Positions 4,614 to 5,443 of a stretch of DNA of 5,443 bases are shown here, piece after piece (positions within the stretch are counted from its first letter, which is position 1; every line of letters starts with the position of its first letter). A program made the position numbers and the translations under genes. The stretch is from positions 1 through 5,443 of the forward strand of contig CANCEQ010000221.1 in NCBI GenBank assembly GCA_947375085.1. The letters run 5' to 3'. The DNA is from Flavobacteriales bacterium (GTDB lineage Bacteria > Bacteroidota > Bacteroidia > Flavobacteriales > Crocinitomicaceae). A model generated the notes under the pieces. That model ran no database searches and was not told where the DNA came from. It was given only the letters and a program-made list of their open reading frames with translations.

Positions 4614-5443
4614 ATGAGTGATTGGAGATTTAGTGGTTTTGAAAAATTACAAGAGCAGTCAATAGTTAGTCATAATTACGGTTTTTTTAAACATAACGAT
4701 GCTTCGTATAGAAAACGATTTACTAATATTTATTCAGGTGTTAGTTTTTGGGTAAATGATTTAGATTTAAAAAAAAACAAGAAAAAACAAGTAATTGAAG
4801 ATTTTACAAAAGCATATTGGAATTTATATTCTACAGGATTATTGACTATTACTTCTTGTGTTGTAAATGCTGAAGATTATAAATCTGTTTCAGAATTTAT
4901 TGACAATAAGAAACGTTTATTAAATAAGCATAATATAAAAGCACTTGGTTATATTTCTGTTCTTGATATAGGGGAAACATTACAGAGACCACATTATCAT
5001 ATTTATTTAGCGACAACTTTAATGAAAGAAGAACAGGTTGTTAAATTTTTAAACGATAAAGGGAAAGAACGCTATTCTGCCGAGTTTTTAAATACCAAAA
5101 CAGGGATGAACAACTATCTTTCTAAAAAAGAATTATTCTCTAAAAACAAAAAAGGTCGATGCTATACAAGGAGTAGAAAGTTTGAAAGTTTGGAGTCGAT
5201 TATTTTAAAGAATAGTTCGGTTGTAAAAAAGAGTATTAAATCTAAATGTGAATTAGTAATAAACTATAGAGAGAAATTTGAGAATAATCGAAAAAAATCG
5301 GTTTTATCTAAAACCATTAAAATTTCATTTAAAAGTAAAACTATTAATCCTGCAATAATAATAGATAAATTGTTTAAGGAGAAAGATTATAAAAATTACT
5401 TATTAGGCTATTTTGGTGTTTATAATAAGAAAAATAGTCTATT
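4614..5443 (+). CDS. HUH endonuclease, rolling-circle Rep-like (3' end outside the window)
   Basis: An open frame of 276 codons from ATG 4614 reaches the right edge without a stop. It carries the three motifs of rolling-circle initiators in order: motif I LLTIT at 76-80, motif II with metal-binding histidines RPHYHIYLAT (H127, H129), and motif III NYLSKK with the presumed nucleophile Y168 and K171. The acidic residue before the HUH (DIGETLQRPHYH) also matches many Reps. Only one tyrosine is apparent, so it is a Y1 type. Relaxases place the tyrosine before the histidines, which argues against a mobilisation relaxase. It should nick one strand at an origin and stay bound to the 5' end. After motif III comes a Lys/Ser-rich region, with CYTRSRKFES near 185-194. 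It is 1 nt downstream of the HTH gene. I do not recognise the exact family. Confidence 0.8.
   Translation, partial: MSDWRFSGFEKLQEQSIVSHNYGFFKHNDASYRKRFTNIYSGVSFWVNDLDLKKNKKKQVIEDFTKAYWNLYSTGLLTITSCVVNAEDYKSVSEFIDNKKRLLNKHNIKALGYISVLDIGETLQRPHYHIYLATTLMKEEQVVKFLNDKGKERYSAEFLNTKTGMNNYLSKKELFSKNKKGRCYTRSRKFESLESIILKNSSVVKKSIKSKCELVINYREKFENNRKKSVLSKTIKISFKSKTINPAIIIDKLFKEKDYKNYLLGYFGVYNKKNSL

Noticed and set aside
4614..5443. Conjugative relaxase (MOB family) for the HUH protein
   Set aside because: Relaxases carry the nucleophilic tyrosine near the N-terminus, before the histidine motif. Here the order is LTIT, HYH, then YLSK, as in rolling-circle Rep proteins. The unseen C-terminus could still add domains.

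Overview
The window is very AT-rich. It has little Shine-Dalgarno signal, uses TAnnTTTG-type -7 promoter elements, and its proteins look like those of Bacteroidota. Together these suggest a Flavobacteriaceae chromosome, probably Flavobacterium or a close relative. This assignment comes from sequence style and remembered families, not from a search.

Left part, about 1-1500, looks like host chromosome. On the minus strand the first 36 codons of an IS3-family OrfA transposase run off the left edge, and the outer end of that insertion sequence is visible at about 147. A bidirectional terminator (164-193) separates it from a minus-strand VOC/PhnB-like protein gene (230-652). Next is a compact plus-strand unit with a well-formed Bacteroidota promoter (748-778), a predicted RNA of about 65 nt, and a strong 12-bp terminator hairpin ending in nine T. 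This is a good candidate small RNA gene. A minus-strand gene (863-1429) encodes a two-helix membrane protein with a PH-like cytoplasmic domain.

Junction, 1471-1517. A terminator hairpin is followed on the minus strand by the last 16 nt of a tRNA (end of the T loop, T-stem 3' strand, acceptor 3' strand and discriminator base). No tRNA body lies upstream. This is the expected footprint of an element integrated into the 3' end of a tRNA gene. The intact tRNA should lie at the far end of the element, to the right of this window.

Right part, about 1518-5443, is read as the integrated element. A tyrosine recombinase with all catalytic residues (1651-2943) points away from the junction. It overlaps by 11 bp an unrecognised 351-residue protein (2933-3988), and this module closes with a 15-bp terminator. 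A second module follows: two small winged-helix/MerR-like DNA-binding proteins (4102-4290, 4346-4612), separated by a 12-bp inverted repeat, and then, 1 nt after the second, a long gene open at the right edge (4614-5443+). The last gene encodes an apparent single-tyrosine HUH endonuclease of the rolling-circle Rep type, with motifs I (LLTIT), II (HYH) and III (YLSK) in Rep order.

The parts fit a small integrative element: the recombinase excises and inserts it at the tRNA, the HTH proteins act as excisionase or regulators, and the HUH protein nicks and replicates the excised circle. Conjugation, phage or cargo genes, if any, lie outside the window.
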